A stretch of DNA of 56,710 nt, taken from positions 1-56,710 of the forward strand of contig JAEWZY010000081.1 in the NCBI GenBank assembly GCA_023394955.1. Reading direction: 5' to 3'. This document shows, piece by piece, positions 43,951 to 52,659 of the stretch. The position numbers and the translations under genes were made by a program. How positions within the stretch are numbered: the first letter of the stretch is position 1; every line of letters starts with the position of its first letter. Origin of the DNA: Bacillota bacterium (GTDB lineage: Bacteria; Bacillota; UBA4882; UBA8346). The notes below the pieces were generated by a model, which searched no databases, was not told where the DNA came from, and saw nothing but the letters and a program-made list of their open reading frames with translations.

Positions 43951-45222
43951 TTATAATCGTTCTAAATGTTCCAATGCTTTCAGAAAAAAATCAGCCGAAC
44001 CGAAGCCGCCGGATTTTAAGACCACCAATAATTCATGCCGGCCACGGGAAAGCCCGGAAGGTAAGCCCGGCTGAATTTCTTTTAGGACTAAATTTCCGAT
44101 TATTCCTAAATGACGGCAGACATCATTCGAAGTCTCCCCTCCGGCTACAATTAATCGTTTCACTCCTGCCAGTTCCACGATCTCCCGGCCGATTTCCGCT
44201 AAGACAGTGGAAACGGTCCGGTTAGCTTCTAAATGGGTAACACCGGCGTGTTCAGCTTCTTGATAGGTTGCCTTGATATCTTCAAGCCCGTGAGCGGCAT
44301 AAATTAAAACCGGTAGGCCCAGTTTTAAACTGGAAACCGCCCAATCAATCAAACGATTGCTCTCGACTGTCCGGCCGGAAGCGGTAAAGAGCAGCCGTGT
44401 ATCAAGTTCAGCCGTAGCTATACCGTCTTGTTTGGCATAGGCGACTTGCATTTTGGTCTGAGGTGTCACACTGCCCGCCATAATTAACGCCCCGGAATTG
44501 CTCCGCGGTAGATCCTCAAAAGAGAGACCGACCGGCGGCGGCCAGAAAGGCGGCAATTCCTCAGCCAGCGCCGAACTACCAAAGATAAACGGCTCGGCGG
44601 CAAAAGCTTCCGCTAAGAGTTTTAAATCGGCTTGGCAAGTAACGTCACAAACCAAATAACCACCCTGCCGCCGAGCTTTTTCCAACTGTTTTTTGATTTC
44701 CGCGATCCCCCGGGCTACGGCTCTATAATCCAATAAATGCGTACGATAGTGGGATTGAAGGGCAATAATCTCCCGTAAGTCATTTAACCGCATCGGGTGG
44801 GCCGGATCATTACGAAACTCACTCTCCGCCAACAGCTGGTTATGAACATAATGCAACCCATTTTTGGTAATCCTGCCGTTTTTCGGGAAAGCAGCCACCA
44901 CAACCGCAAAACCAGCGCCGGCAGCATCCAGCGCGGCGTCGAATTCAGCGCCGACATTACCGCGAAATGCAGAACAAGTCTTTTTAATCAGTAACCGGCA
45001 GTTCAAATTCAATAGACTTTTGGAAGCCGCTGAGACCTTGGCATAGGCCGAAGTAGGGTCGAGCAAACGGCTGTTGGTGTCCAAAATTATTACATCAGCT
45101 TCAATTTTACCGAGATCCAATCCCTGATAACGGCTGAAAACTTCCGTCTTATAACCATGTTTGGCAAACATCAACCCGATATCATTGGCTCCCGTTATAT
45201 CATCGGCTACGATGCCAATCAT
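43951..45222 (-). CDS. Four-carbon acid sugar kinase (DUF1537 family)
   Basis: The 423-aa protein starts MIGIVADDITGANDIGLMFA, the substrate-binding motif of the DUF1537 N-terminal domain. KKTCSAFRGNVGAEFDAALDA follows, and the C-terminal nucleotide-binding domain has LIMAGSVTPQT and LIVAGGETSNDVCR. These kinases phosphorylate D-threonate, L-threonate or D-erythronate at C4. I choose ATG 45222, just 5 nt after the aldolase stop with GGGAG upstream; the longer frame overlaps that gene. With PdxA2 it would convert D-threonate to dihydroxyacetone phosphate; with the aldolase-type protein it could handle another tetronate. Confidence 0.92.
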   Translation of the reverse strand: MIGIVADDITGANDIGLMFAKHGYKTEVFSRYQGLDLGKIEADVIILDTNSRLLDPTSAYAKVSAASKSLLNLNCRLLIKKTCSAFRGNVGAEFDAALDAAGAGFAVVVAAFPKNGRITKNGLHYVHNQLLAESEFRNDPAHPMRLNDLREIIALQSHYRTHLLDYRAVARGIAEIKKQLEKARRQGGYLVCDVTCQADLKLLAEAFAAEPFIFGSSALAEELPPFWPPPVGLSFEDLPRSNSGALIMAGSVTPQTKMQVAYAKQDGIATAELDTRLLFTASGRTVESNRLIDWAVSSLKLGLPVLIYAAHGLEDIKATYQEAEHAGVTHLEANRTVSTVLAEIGREIVELAGVKRLIVAGGETSNDVCRHLGIIGNLVLKEIQPGLPSGLSRGRHELLVVLKSGGFGSADFFLKALEHLERL

Positions 45223-45227
45223 TTGAT

Positions 45228-45866
45228 TCACTCCCGAGTCCAGTATTTCTCTTTCAACCATTGACATTGTTCCTGGGAAAGCGGCGTTCCCCGTCCGCCG
45301 GTCAGTAAAAAAATCCTGGCGTTTTCTTCAGTCTCCTCCACCGCTTGCGCCGCCGCAAGCACCGTCTCCCCGGAACATACCAGACCGTGGTTTCGTAAAA
45401 AGATTACTTGATGGCCGGCGGCAGCCCGGTCAATACTCTCGAACAATTCCGCGGAGCCGGGCGGAGCATAGGGAAGCGATATTGCGCCCCGCACCCGCAT
45501 CACATAATAAGGAACCATAGCCGGAATCGGATCTTCTCCCTCCGGAAGTAACGAACCGGCGGCAATGCAATGAGGAGGATGAAAATGAAAAACCGCATTG
45601 ACCTTGGGATTGCGTCGGTAAATCGCCAAATGGAACCGGACTTCTTTGGAAGGTTTGACGTTGCCGGAAACGGCTTCCCCAGATTCATTTACTGAAACAA
45701 AATCCTGAATGGTCAAGGATTTCAGTACACAACCGCTCCGGGTGATCAAAACCCCCTCAGCAACACGAATACTGGAGTTTCCTCCGCTGGCCGGGGCATA
45801 TCCCTTTTCAGCTAATTCACGATTCAGAGCGATCATTTCCAATAACGATTCCCGTTCACTCTTCAT
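45228..45866 (-). CDS. Class II aldolase/adducin-family protein, OtnC-like decarboxylase
   Basis: 212 aa. Family motifs: GYAPASGGNSSIRV, LITRSGCVLKSL, the zinc-binding HFHPPHCIAAG, and FLRNHGLVCSGETVLAAAQAVEETEENARI. In tetronate pathways the homologous OtnC decarboxylates 3-oxo-tetronate 4-phosphate to dihydroxyacetone phosphate. Fuculose-phosphate aldolase is another relative. It lies upstream of the DUF1537 kinase with a 5-nt gap, so both are made together. The exact substrate depends on the dehydrogenase partner. Confidence 0.87.
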   Translation of the reverse strand: MKSERESLLEMIALNRELAEKGYAPASGGNSSIRVAEGVLITRSGCVLKSLTIQDFVSVNESGEAVSGNVKPSKEVRFHLAIYRRNPKVNAVFHFHPPHCIAAGSLLPEGEDPIPAMVPYYVMRVRGAISLPYAPPGSAELFESIDRAAAGHQVIFLRNHGLVCSGETVLAAAQAVEETEENARIFLLTGGRGTPLSQEQCQWLKEKYWTRE

Positions 45867-45931
45867 AATCAATCGAATTCCTTTTTTAAAATATAACTAA
45901 AATAACTGCTCAATACCTAAAACAATATTTT

Positions 45932-46138
45932 TTACTTAAACTGCCGCACAATTGGGATAACATCATTTGCCTGAGGTACAATCAAAACCCGGCTTTGTAA
46001 CCCGACTTTAGCAAAAGCCATTATTAAAGCTTGCTCCACCGTTTCCGCTTTTGCTAAAAACATTGATTCCAATTCATCTTTGGATAAGTATTGCGAGACA
46101 TAAATCACCTGGTGCTTCATTAAAGCCCGGGCGAACAT
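45932..46138 (-). pseudogene. LarA-like (nickel lactate racemase family) C-terminal fragment
   Basis: 68 aa: KHQVIYVSQYLSKDELESMF, then ETVEQALIMAFAKVGLQSRV and LIVPQANDVIPIV. This matches the last helix-strand block of LarA-family proteins, ending in a proline-flanked P-x-A tail. The nickel-pincer-binding and catalytic parts (about 350 aa) are missing, so it is a leftover. It suggests that a hydroxy-acid racemase once belonged to this cluster. Confidence 0.6.
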
Positions 46139-46200
46139 GAAGGCCTTGGTGGAAGCTTCTCCCGTAAAACCTTCCTAATTTATGTATCAAGTGTTACTTT

Positions 46201-46854
46201 TTATTGAGTAACCTCGCGCACCTTTTGTAAAGCCGCCGAGAGGCTGGAAACCGCGTTTAAACCGGTTTGTTCCATCACTTTTTGCTCAAGATGGGCCATG
46301 GTAAATTGGCAGAGCATAATGACATCGGTCGCTTGAATATCGCTTAACGCCTCGAGAATCAATTGATCGTGCCGCTGCCGATCGCCCCTTTTTAAAGCTT
46401 CAAAAGCCTGAGGTACCACCCGGTAGTTGACGGCGATTTCTTTACCGGCCAAATCAGCGGCTTTCTTGAGTTGGGTCAAGGCCGGTTGAATGGTTCCCTG
46501 AACCGTAGCCACCGCCATAATCCGGGGCCAATCGTTAGCGATAATCTTATCAATCATTGCGCCGTCGGCGGCGAGGACCGGAACGCTCACTATCTTTTGA
46601 GCGATCTCCACACAGGTTGAATAGGACGAACAAGTTACCAAGATAACGTCCGGCCCAGACTCGCCGGCCGCCGCCACCAATCCGCAAAAGCGCCTGATTA
46701 AAGCGGGAGTTAACGCGCCTTGGGCGTTTAAATCCCGTAATAAACCGTCATCCAGCAAATGAAGGACATCGAATTCCTCAAGCTCCTGGGGATGGTTTTT
46801 AACCGCTTCCAACGCTTTCAGAGTGGTGTGAACCATGGCTACCTTCTTGGACAT
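46201..46854 (-). CDS. Asp/Glu racemase-superfamily protein, second copy
   Basis: 217 aa, distantly similar to the protein at 41712-42410. Here the first catalytic position is a Cys (VILVTCSSYSTCVEIA) and the second is also Cys (DVIMLCQFTMAH), so it keeps both residues expected of an active Cys-based racemase or isomerase. AAGGATGATC precedes the ATG. It sits between tctA and the LarA fragment and may act on the imported acid. Confidence 0.8.
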   Translation of the reverse strand: MSKKVAMVHTTLKALEAVKNHPQELEEFDVLHLLDDGLLRDLNAQGALTPALIRRFCGLVAAAGESGPDVILVTCSSYSTCVEIAQKIVSVPVLAADGAMIDKIIANDWPRIMAVATVQGTIQPALTQLKKAADLAGKEIAVNYRVVPQAFEALKRGDRQRHDQLILEALSDIQATDVIMLCQFTMAHLEQKVMEQTGLNAVSSLSAALQKVREVTQ

Positions 46855-46899
46855 GGCTGATCATCCTTCCATTCCGGAAAATACTAGCAATGTTAATTG

Positions 46900-46954
46900 A
46901 TCCACGTCAGCTTATTCAAATCGATCCCTTGGGTCAGTACTAGCTGACGTGGAT
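46900..46954. repeat. Perfect 13-bp inverted repeat between tctA and the racemase gene
   Basis: ATCCACGTCAGCT (46900-46912) pairs with AGCTGACGTGGAT (46942-46954). Inside the loop, GTCAG can also pair with CTGAC of the right arm, giving two competing hairpins. There is no T run, so it is not a simple terminator; it could be an attenuator, processing site or protein-binding site. Confidence 0.6.
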
Positions 46955-46974
46955 TTCGATCTTAAAAATCCAAA

Positions 46975-48471
46975 TCAAGCGGCGGCCGTAGCTTTTCGCT
47001 TTTCCGCCAGTTTCTTGCTGATTACGGGCCATAGTAGGGAACAGATGCCCAAGGACCAGATTAAGCCGGCAATCGGTCTGAAGAAAATTCCGGACCAGTC
47101 ATTTTGAGAAATAAGCAGAGCTTTTCTAAGTCCCATCTCTAAAATTTCACCTAAAACTAAACCCAGGACCAGCCCGGCTACGGAAAAATTATATTTTTTC
47201 AAATAATAGCCGACGACTCCGAAGAATAGCATCACCCAAACCGCTCCCAGGTCATTGCTTAAAGCATAAGAACCGACGAAACAGAGACCGAGAATTAACG
47301 GGGCCTGAATGGCATATGGCAACTTCGAGATTTGTGAAAATGTCTTGACCCCGAAAGCTCCTCCGGCAAACAACAGCAAGTTGGCAATGAACATCGCGGC
47401 GAAAATTCCATAAAGTAAAACCGGTTGTTCCCTCATCAGTAGCGGACCGGGACGTAGTCCGAGAATGATGAAAGCTCCCAACATTACGGCAGTCGTGCCG
47501 CTGCCGGGAATTCCCAAGGTAAGAGTCGGCACCATGGCGCCGCCGGTGGATGCGTTATTGGCGGTCTCCGGGGCGGCTACCCCATCAATGATTCCGGTTC
47601 CCAACAGATGAGGAGTCTTGGAACAACGGGTGGCGTCGCTATAAGCGAGAACCGAAGCGATTGTCCCGCCGGTCCCGGGAAGGATTCCGACAATTACACC
47701 AATAATCGCCGAACGGAGAATGATCCATTTAAGATACAAAAATTCTTTGAAGTTCATTAATTCGATTTTTATATTGGTCTTAGCCAACGCTTGGGTCGTG
47801 GTTTTCCTGCCGATCTGCTCGAAAACCTCGGCCACGGCGAAAGCGCCGATCATCACCGGGATAAAATGGACTCCGTTAAGGAGTAAAGGGGTTCCAAAAG
47901 TAAAACGTTCCACGCCGGTAATCATATCCGATCCAGCCGTGGCGAAGACCAAACCTAACCCGCAAGAGATGAGTCCTTTTAACATTGACTTTTTACTTAA
48001 CCCGACGATTGCGGCTAGACCTAAAAAAGCCATCGCGGCGTACTCCGCGGGACCGAAACTTAAAGCGACCGCCGCCAAAGGCGGGGACAGCAACAACATA
48101 ATAAAAGTACTGAAAATCCCCCCCAAAACCGAACAACTGATGGCAATGCCCAGCGCTTTACCGCCCTGTCCCTTTTGATGGAGTTTATAACCATCAAGAG
48201 TGGTCATCACTGCTTCGGGAGTTCCCGGCGTATTAAATAAAATGGCAGTGATCGAGCCTCCGTAGGTAGCGCCGCAAAACGCCGATACCAGCAGAATTAA
48301 TCCGGAAATCGGAGGCATCCCGTAGGTGAACGGGAGCAGTAAAACACAGCCCATCGCCGAACTGATCCCCGGCAAAGCGCCGAAGGCGATTCCGGCCATA
48401 GCCCCGACGATAATGAGTAATAAATTAACGGGACTTAAAGCAGCCATAAATCCGGCCAATATATGTTCCAT
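46975..48471 (-). CDS. tctA: Tripartite tricarboxylate transporter, large membrane subunit TctA
   Basis: The main transport subunit, 498 aa with about 12 membrane segments. Family motifs: GALPGISSAMGCVLLLPFTY, FCGATYGGSITAILFNTPGT, GILPGTGGTIASVLAY and the PETANNASTGGAMVPTLTLG signature. It imports carboxylic acids with proton or sodium coupling, after capture by TctC. GGAGGGG precedes the ATG. It is the last of the tctC-tctB-tctA order here. The substrate is likely a hydroxy or sugar acid in view of the enzymes around it. Confidence 0.95.
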   Translation of the reverse strand: MEHILAGFMAALSPVNLLLIIVGAMAGIAFGALPGISSAMGCVLLLPFTYGMPPISGLILLVSAFCGATYGGSITAILFNTPGTPEAVMTTLDGYKLHQKGQGGKALGIAISCSVLGGIFSTFIMLLLSPPLAAVALSFGPAEYAAMAFLGLAAIVGLSKKSMLKGLISCGLGLVFATAGSDMITGVERFTFGTPLLLNGVHFIPVMIGAFAVAEVFEQIGRKTTTQALAKTNIKIELMNFKEFLYLKWIILRSAIIGVIVGILPGTGGTIASVLAYSDATRCSKTPHLLGTGIIDGVAAPETANNASTGGAMVPTLTLGIPGSGTTAVMLGAFIILGLRPGPLLMREQPVLLYGIFAAMFIANLLLFAGGAFGVKTFSQISKLPYAIQAPLILGLCFVGSYALSNDLGAVWVMLFFGVVGYYLKKYNFSVAGLVLGLVLGEILEMGLRKALLISQNDWSGIFFRPIAGLIWSLGICSLLWPVISKKLAEKRKATAAA

Positions 48472-48498
48472 TTCAACCCCTCCATATTTCTAGTTGAT

Positions 48499-48999
48499 CT
48501 AGTAAATAAAAAAGCTCAGAGTGCGAAAGATTCCCATTCCCCGCGGCAGGACCACATAAAGTAGTGCCCCGAAAAGATAAGCGAAAACGAGGGTGATTAT
48601 GATTGTATTCGCCAATAGTGGCAAGGGCTTTCTTATTCCCAGATACCAGATGAAAAACCCTAATACTAACGGAAATGAAAATAAAAATCCCAAATAAGGC
48701 AAGATGATGATGAAACCCAAAAACGCACCGACCGCCGTAAAGAAACGTAGTTCCATTTCTTTCCCGGTATGTCCCTCTTTCGATTCGGTTTTCTTAATGT
48801 TAGCCGCGATCTTGCCTTTTTTAATTACTGAAACCGCCGACATAATGGTGAGGATCATGCTCAATATCAAAATAAACTGCGGCCATCCGGCGGCGCCCAT
48901 CGCTCCGCCGATGTCCAACCGGGGAAAGGTATAGGTGGTTATGTATAAAAATGCCATCCCCACGAGTAGCACCCCATGGATATATATCTCTCCAATCAT
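48499..48999 (-). CDS. tctB: Tripartite tricarboxylate transporter, small membrane subunit TctB
   Basis: 166 aa with four membrane segments: an N-terminal one, PQFILILSMILTIMSAVSVI, then after a charged loop (GHTGKEMELRF) two closely spaced ones and LANTIIITLVFAYLFGALLY. The pattern and length are those of TctB. ATG at 48999 has GAGG 8 nt upstream, better than the GTG at 49008. The gene lies 27 nt before tctA. Confidence 0.9.
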   Translation of the reverse strand: MIGEIYIHGVLLVGMAFLYITTYTFPRLDIGGAMGAAGWPQFILILSMILTIMSAVSVIKKGKIAANIKKTESKEGHTGKEMELRFFTAVGAFLGFIIILPYLGFLFSFPLVLGFFIWYLGIRKPLPLLANTIIITLVFAYLFGALLYVVLPRGMGIFRTLSFFIY

Positions 49000-49026
49000 C
49001 CGTTTCACCTCGTAATGTTTTTACAG

Positions 49027-49052
49027 AGAGCCGGGGCGATCGCCCCGACTCT
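49027..49052 (-). terminator. Strong hairpin between tctC and tctB
   Basis: CGGGGCGATCGCCCCG is a perfect palindrome extended by AGAG/CTCT. It sits after the tctC stop and 27 nt before the tctB start, with only a weak A/T flank. Such hairpins often protect the upstream message, raising the binding protein over the membrane subunits. Confidence 0.6.
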
Positions 49053-49075
49053 GAACATGAATGATGCGTTATGTT

Positions 49076-50059
49076 TTACTTGATTCGGCCCAATTCAGTA
49101 AAGATCTCCGTGTAAAGCTTAACTTCATCATGCCATGACTGGGTAAAATCTTTTGAATCCAGCCAACCGGGGCGGGTATCCAGACCGTTTTTACGGGCAT
49201 AATCTTTCCATGCCTTGGAGTTATAAATCTTCTTGAACTTGGATTCCAACAATTTAACAATCTCGTCCGGGGTTCCCTTGCGCACCGCGAAACCTCTCCA
49301 AGTTCCGAGATCAATATTTAAACCGATCTCTTTGGAGCACGGCACATTTTTAAACTCCGGAACGGAGTCCACTCTTTTTTCTCCGATAACCATTAAGGGG
49401 CGCATATCGCCGGATCTTACCAATTCGGCGACTTCAACGGGTTCTCCCTGGGAGACGTCAACGTGCCCGCCCAGAATCGCCGCGTTCAATTCTCCGGCTG
49501 ATTCATGGGGTATAAAAGTAAACGTAAATCCGGCTTGTTTGGCAAAGGCAGAGGAAACAGCGTCATCAATACCGCCGGGACTCAAGCCGCCCCAGGCAAG
49601 TCTTCCAGGGTTAGCCTTGGCATAGCCGATCAAGTCTTGAATCGTCTTATATTTACTCTTGGCGCTAACCGAGATTACGGCGGTATCGTGATTGACCCTG
49701 GCAATCGCCACGAATTCGTCGATAAACCTGAAATTCATTTTTTTAAAGACATCCGCCATAATATCGGAAGGACTCAAAGCATGGATGGTATACCCGTCCG
49801 CCGGGGCGCTGTAAGCATAGAGAATCCCTTTGACATGGGCGCCGCCGGAAATATTAGAGACTTTAATCGGAACTTTAAATTCTTTTTTGAGTTCCTCAGC
49901 AAAAAACCGACCCGTGGTGTCCAACCCACCGCCGGCTCCCGCCGGAATAACCAGCTCGATCGGGCGTTCCGGATAACCTTTGGGAGCGGCAAAACTAGTA
50001 ATATTCACCACAACCATGACCAAAACAAGTAATCCAACCGACAATCTTTTTTTCAACAC
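49076..50059 (-). CDS. tctC: Tripartite tricarboxylate transporter, solute-binding protein TctC
   Basis: The extracytoplasmic binding protein, 327 aa. It has a signal sequence (LSVGLLVLVMVVVNITSFA), then YPERPIELVIPAGAGGGLDT, the Bug/TctC ligand-loop start, GILYAYSAPADGYTIHAL, and GGLSPGGIDDAVSSAF. GTG start at 50059 with GGAGAGGG. It probably captures the carboxylic acid degraded by this cluster. The first of the three transporter genes. Confidence 0.95.
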   Translation of the reverse strand: MLKKRLSVGLLVLVMVVVNITSFAAPKGYPERPIELVIPAGAGGGLDTTGRFFAEELKKEFKVPIKVSNISGGAHVKGILYAYSAPADGYTIHALSPSDIMADVFKKMNFRFIDEFVAIARVNHDTAVISVSAKSKYKTIQDLIGYAKANPGRLAWGGLSPGGIDDAVSSAFAKQAGFTFTFIPHESAGELNAAILGGHVDVSQGEPVEVAELVRSGDMRPLMVIGEKRVDSVPEFKNVPCSKEIGLNIDLGTWRGFAVRKGTPDEIVKLLESKFKKIYNSKAWKDYARKNGLDTRPGWLDSKDFTQSWHDEVKLYTEIFTELGRIK

Positions 50060-50224
50060 GATCTACCCTCTCCTTTAAATACTTTTTTGCAATTTCAAAC
50101 CGCTTACTCTACTCTAAAATTCACCCCCTCCTCTCTTCAATCCTGTGAACCGATCTGTTTTCCAGGAGTAAAATTGTTCATTTTATTACCATAAGAATTC
50201 TCAAAATAGTACCGGCAATGATGC

Positions 50225-51340
50225 TCAAACGGCCAATTCAGCGGCATCGAGGCTTTCAACCGCCAGCGCAATGGCGTCGCCCATAGCGGAAGTAGTCGCT
50301 CTTCCGCCGCTGTCGGCGGTGCGAATCTTACCCTCCGCCAAGACTTGAGCGGTGGCGTCATCGATCACCTTGGCCGCTTTGGCCAGACTGGGGTCATTAT
50401 GTTGGCTGCCTAGCCACTCCAGCATCATCGCTCCTGAAAGAATGGTAGCTACCGGATTGGCGATATTTTTGCCCGCAATCGTCGGCGCCGTGCCGTGAGA
50501 CGGTTCAAACATCGCTTTATTGGCCCCGATGTTGCCGGACGGCCCGTAACCCAAACCGCCCACCAATCCGGCGCCCAGATCCGATAAAATATCGCCATGC
50601 ATGTTTTCAGTCACGACGATATTATAATGCTCGGGACGTTGCACCAGCATCAGCGCCATCGCGTCAACAAAACAATAGTCCTTCTCAATGTCGGGATATC
50701 CCTGGCTGACTTCATCATAGATCGCGCGGGAGAAAGCCATGCCCGCCAAGACATTGCTCTTATCGACGCAAGTAACTCGCTTCTTGCCGTCGCTCGGCGC
50801 TCCGAAACCGCGCCGCGCCATATCGAAAGCCAGTTTCATGATCCGCTCCGAAGCTTTCCGGGTAAAGACAGCGGCATTAATCACCACTTCATCATGGAGT
50901 TTCACTCCGGCACCCCGTGATGAATAGAGTCCCTCCGAGTTCTCGCGGACGATAGTGAATCGAATGCCGCCCGCCTTTTTGCCTTTCAATGGGCAAAAGT
51001 CTTCATGGTATAAAATGAGCGGCCGTACCGCGGCAAACAAATCATGTCTCACCCGTAATTCCCAGGCGACCGAAACGCCCGTGCCGTCGGGAAGCTTTAC
51101 ATCCGGCAAACCGGTGGCCGATAAATAAGTGGCGTCCGCCTCGTCGCAGACCTTTTTACTGACAACCGGGAAAGTTTCGCCGGTCCGAAGATACAACTCC
51201 GCCCCGCTGTCAACTTCGGTAAAGGTAAATGACGGAGCATTGGCTTTCTTCAAAGCTGCTTTCACGACTTTAAGACCTTCCCTCATAATCTCCGGACCGA
51301 TACCATCTCCATTAATTACCGCTACTTGATAGTTTTTCAT
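50225..51340 (-). CDS. Isocitrate/isopropylmalate-family dehydrogenase (1)
   Basis: 371 aa of the beta-decarboxylating dehydrogenase family: VINGDGIGPEIMREGLKVV, then RFTIVRENSEGLYSSRG (the substrate-site loop), TCVDKSNVLAG with the catalytic Lys, the metal site NMHGDILSDLGAGLVGG, and the nucleotide-binding FEPSHGTAPTIAGKNIANP. Members act on isocitrate, 3-isopropylmalate, tartrate, D-malate or homoisocitrate. In a hydroxy-acid cluster, tartrate/D-malate-type activity is plausible. AAAGGAGAG precedes the ATG. Confidence 0.87.
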   Translation of the reverse strand: MKNYQVAVINGDGIGPEIMREGLKVVKAALKKANAPSFTFTEVDSGAELYLRTGETFPVVSKKVCDEADATYLSATGLPDVKLPDGTGVSVAWELRVRHDLFAAVRPLILYHEDFCPLKGKKAGGIRFTIVRENSEGLYSSRGAGVKLHDEVVINAAVFTRKASERIMKLAFDMARRGFGAPSDGKKRVTCVDKSNVLAGMAFSRAIYDEVSQGYPDIEKDYCFVDAMALMLVQRPEHYNIVVTENMHGDILSDLGAGLVGGLGYGPSGNIGANKAMFEPSHGTAPTIAGKNIANPVATILSGAMMLEWLGSQHNDPSLAKAAKVIDDATAQVLAEGKIRTADSGGRATTSAMGDAIALAVESLDAAELAV

Positions 51341-51374
51341 AATTCCACTCTCCTTTGAAAATGTGCTGTTAAAT

Positions 51375-52511
51375 TTAAACAGATTGGTTGCCGATTCCCT
51401 TTATATCCCATTTGCCAAAAGCTTTACTGTCGTTCGCGCTACCAAGCCCCACATTATTAACCGCTTTGGCCACGCACTCGCCAAAGGCTTTACAACCGAC
51501 CGGACCACCAAGATCGGCGGTGCGGGTAGCCGGATCAGCCAATACACAGTCAACTGCCGCCTCCATCGCTTGACCCGCTTGATATAAGGAAGCGGCTTTT
51601 TTATGCTCACCCATCCATTGGAGCAACATTGCCACGGAAAGAATCATTGAAGTAGGGTTTGCTTTATCCTTGCCTTGAATATCAGGCGCCGAGCCATGCT
51701 GGGCCTGGGCGCAACAAATATCATCACTGGCCATCATTGAACCGGCAAGACCGATACTTCCGGAAAGCTCGCTTGCCAAATCGGATAAAATATCGCCATA
51801 AAAATTGGTCGCCACAATTACATCGAAAACCGAAGCGTCACGGACTAGGTGAGCTGTCATTGCATCGACTAGAATATCGTTGAGTTGAACTTCCGGAAAT
51901 TCCTGAGCAACTTTCCTTACTTGTTCCAGGAAGAGTCCGTCCGTTATTTTAAAGCTATTCACTTTATGAATTGCAGTCACTTTCTTACGACGTTTCATGG
52001 CAAGTTCAAAAGCGCGCCGCGCGATCCGTTCGGAACAACAGGCCGTGATTTTACGGATCGAGATTGCCATATCGGGTGACGGCATTAACTCCGCCCAACC
52101 AACAGTCATATTGCGGTCAGGATAGAAACCTTCGGTAGCCTCGCGCATAATTATGAGATCCATATTAGGGACGCCTTTGCCCAAAAATGACCGGGAACGC
52201 GCCGGACGAACATTGGCGTAGAGATCCAGACCGATACGGAAACCGGCTGAAACATTACGACCACCCTTATCGACAGGCGGATAGTCCATATGAGACTGTG
52301 TTCCCAGGATAATACCATCGTAAGTCTTGGCCTTTTCAAGTACTTCTTGACGTAAAGTTGTACCGTACTTCTCAAGGCTTGCGAATCCAACATCCTCATA
52401 GTCATATGTCAATCCCAGTCCAAACCTGCTGTCCGCAGCATTTAGGACCTTCAGAGCCGCTCCAATAATTTCCGGGCCGATCCCATCGCCCGGCAAAATA
52501 AGAATGCGCAT
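51375..52511 (-). CDS. Isocitrate/isopropylmalate-family dehydrogenase (2)
   Basis: 378 aa of the same family as its neighbour but clearly diverged: ILILPGDGIGPEIIGAALKV, MREATEGFYPDRNM in the substrate loop, AIHKVNSFKITDG with the catalytic Lys, and NFYGDILSDLASELSGSIGLAG for metal binding. The nucleotide site reads QHGSAPDIQGKDKANP. It resembles tartrate/D-malate dehydrogenase-type members. Two adjacent paralogues may act on stereoisomers or form a mixed oligomer. ATG at 52511 has AAGAGGGGG upstream. Two GTATAC sites lie about 100-130 bp upstream. Confidence 0.87.
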   Translation of the reverse strand: MRILILPGDGIGPEIIGAALKVLNAADSRFGLGLTYDYEDVGFASLEKYGTTLRQEVLEKAKTYDGIILGTQSHMDYPPVDKGGRNVSAGFRIGLDLYANVRPARSRSFLGKGVPNMDLIIMREATEGFYPDRNMTVGWAELMPSPDMAISIRKITACCSERIARRAFELAMKRRKKVTAIHKVNSFKITDGLFLEQVRKVAQEFPEVQLNDILVDAMTAHLVRDASVFDVIVATNFYGDILSDLASELSGSIGLAGSMMASDDICCAQAQHGSAPDIQGKDKANPTSMILSVAMLLQWMGEHKKAASLYQAGQAMEAAVDCVLADPATRTADLGGPVGCKAFGECVAKAVNNVGLGSANDSKAFGKWDIKGIGNQSV

Positions 52512-52605
52512 CAAACAACCCCCTCTTGAAATAAAATGTGTCGCTAAAAATGACTTTTGGCTATGTTCTCAGGAAATAAATATCCGAGAAATTTACAATT
52601 ACTTA

Positions 52606-52640
52606 ATGTATACTATAACTTCGTATTACCGTATACGCAG
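52606..52640 (-). promoter_or_regulatory. GTATAC-type operator sites before the dehydrogenase/tct unit
   Basis: Two GTATAC cores (52608-52613 and 52631-52636) occur about 23 bp apart, roughly two helical turns, the second inside ATTACCGTATACG as at 42471-42485. They probably bind the adjacent GntR regulator to control the genes from 52511 downward. Confidence 0.55.
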
Positions 52641-52659
52641 ATTATTAAAAAATAATATT

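Noticed and set aside
46900..46954. Rho-independent terminator for tctA
   Set aside because: The hairpin is strong but no T run follows on either strand and the loop is long.
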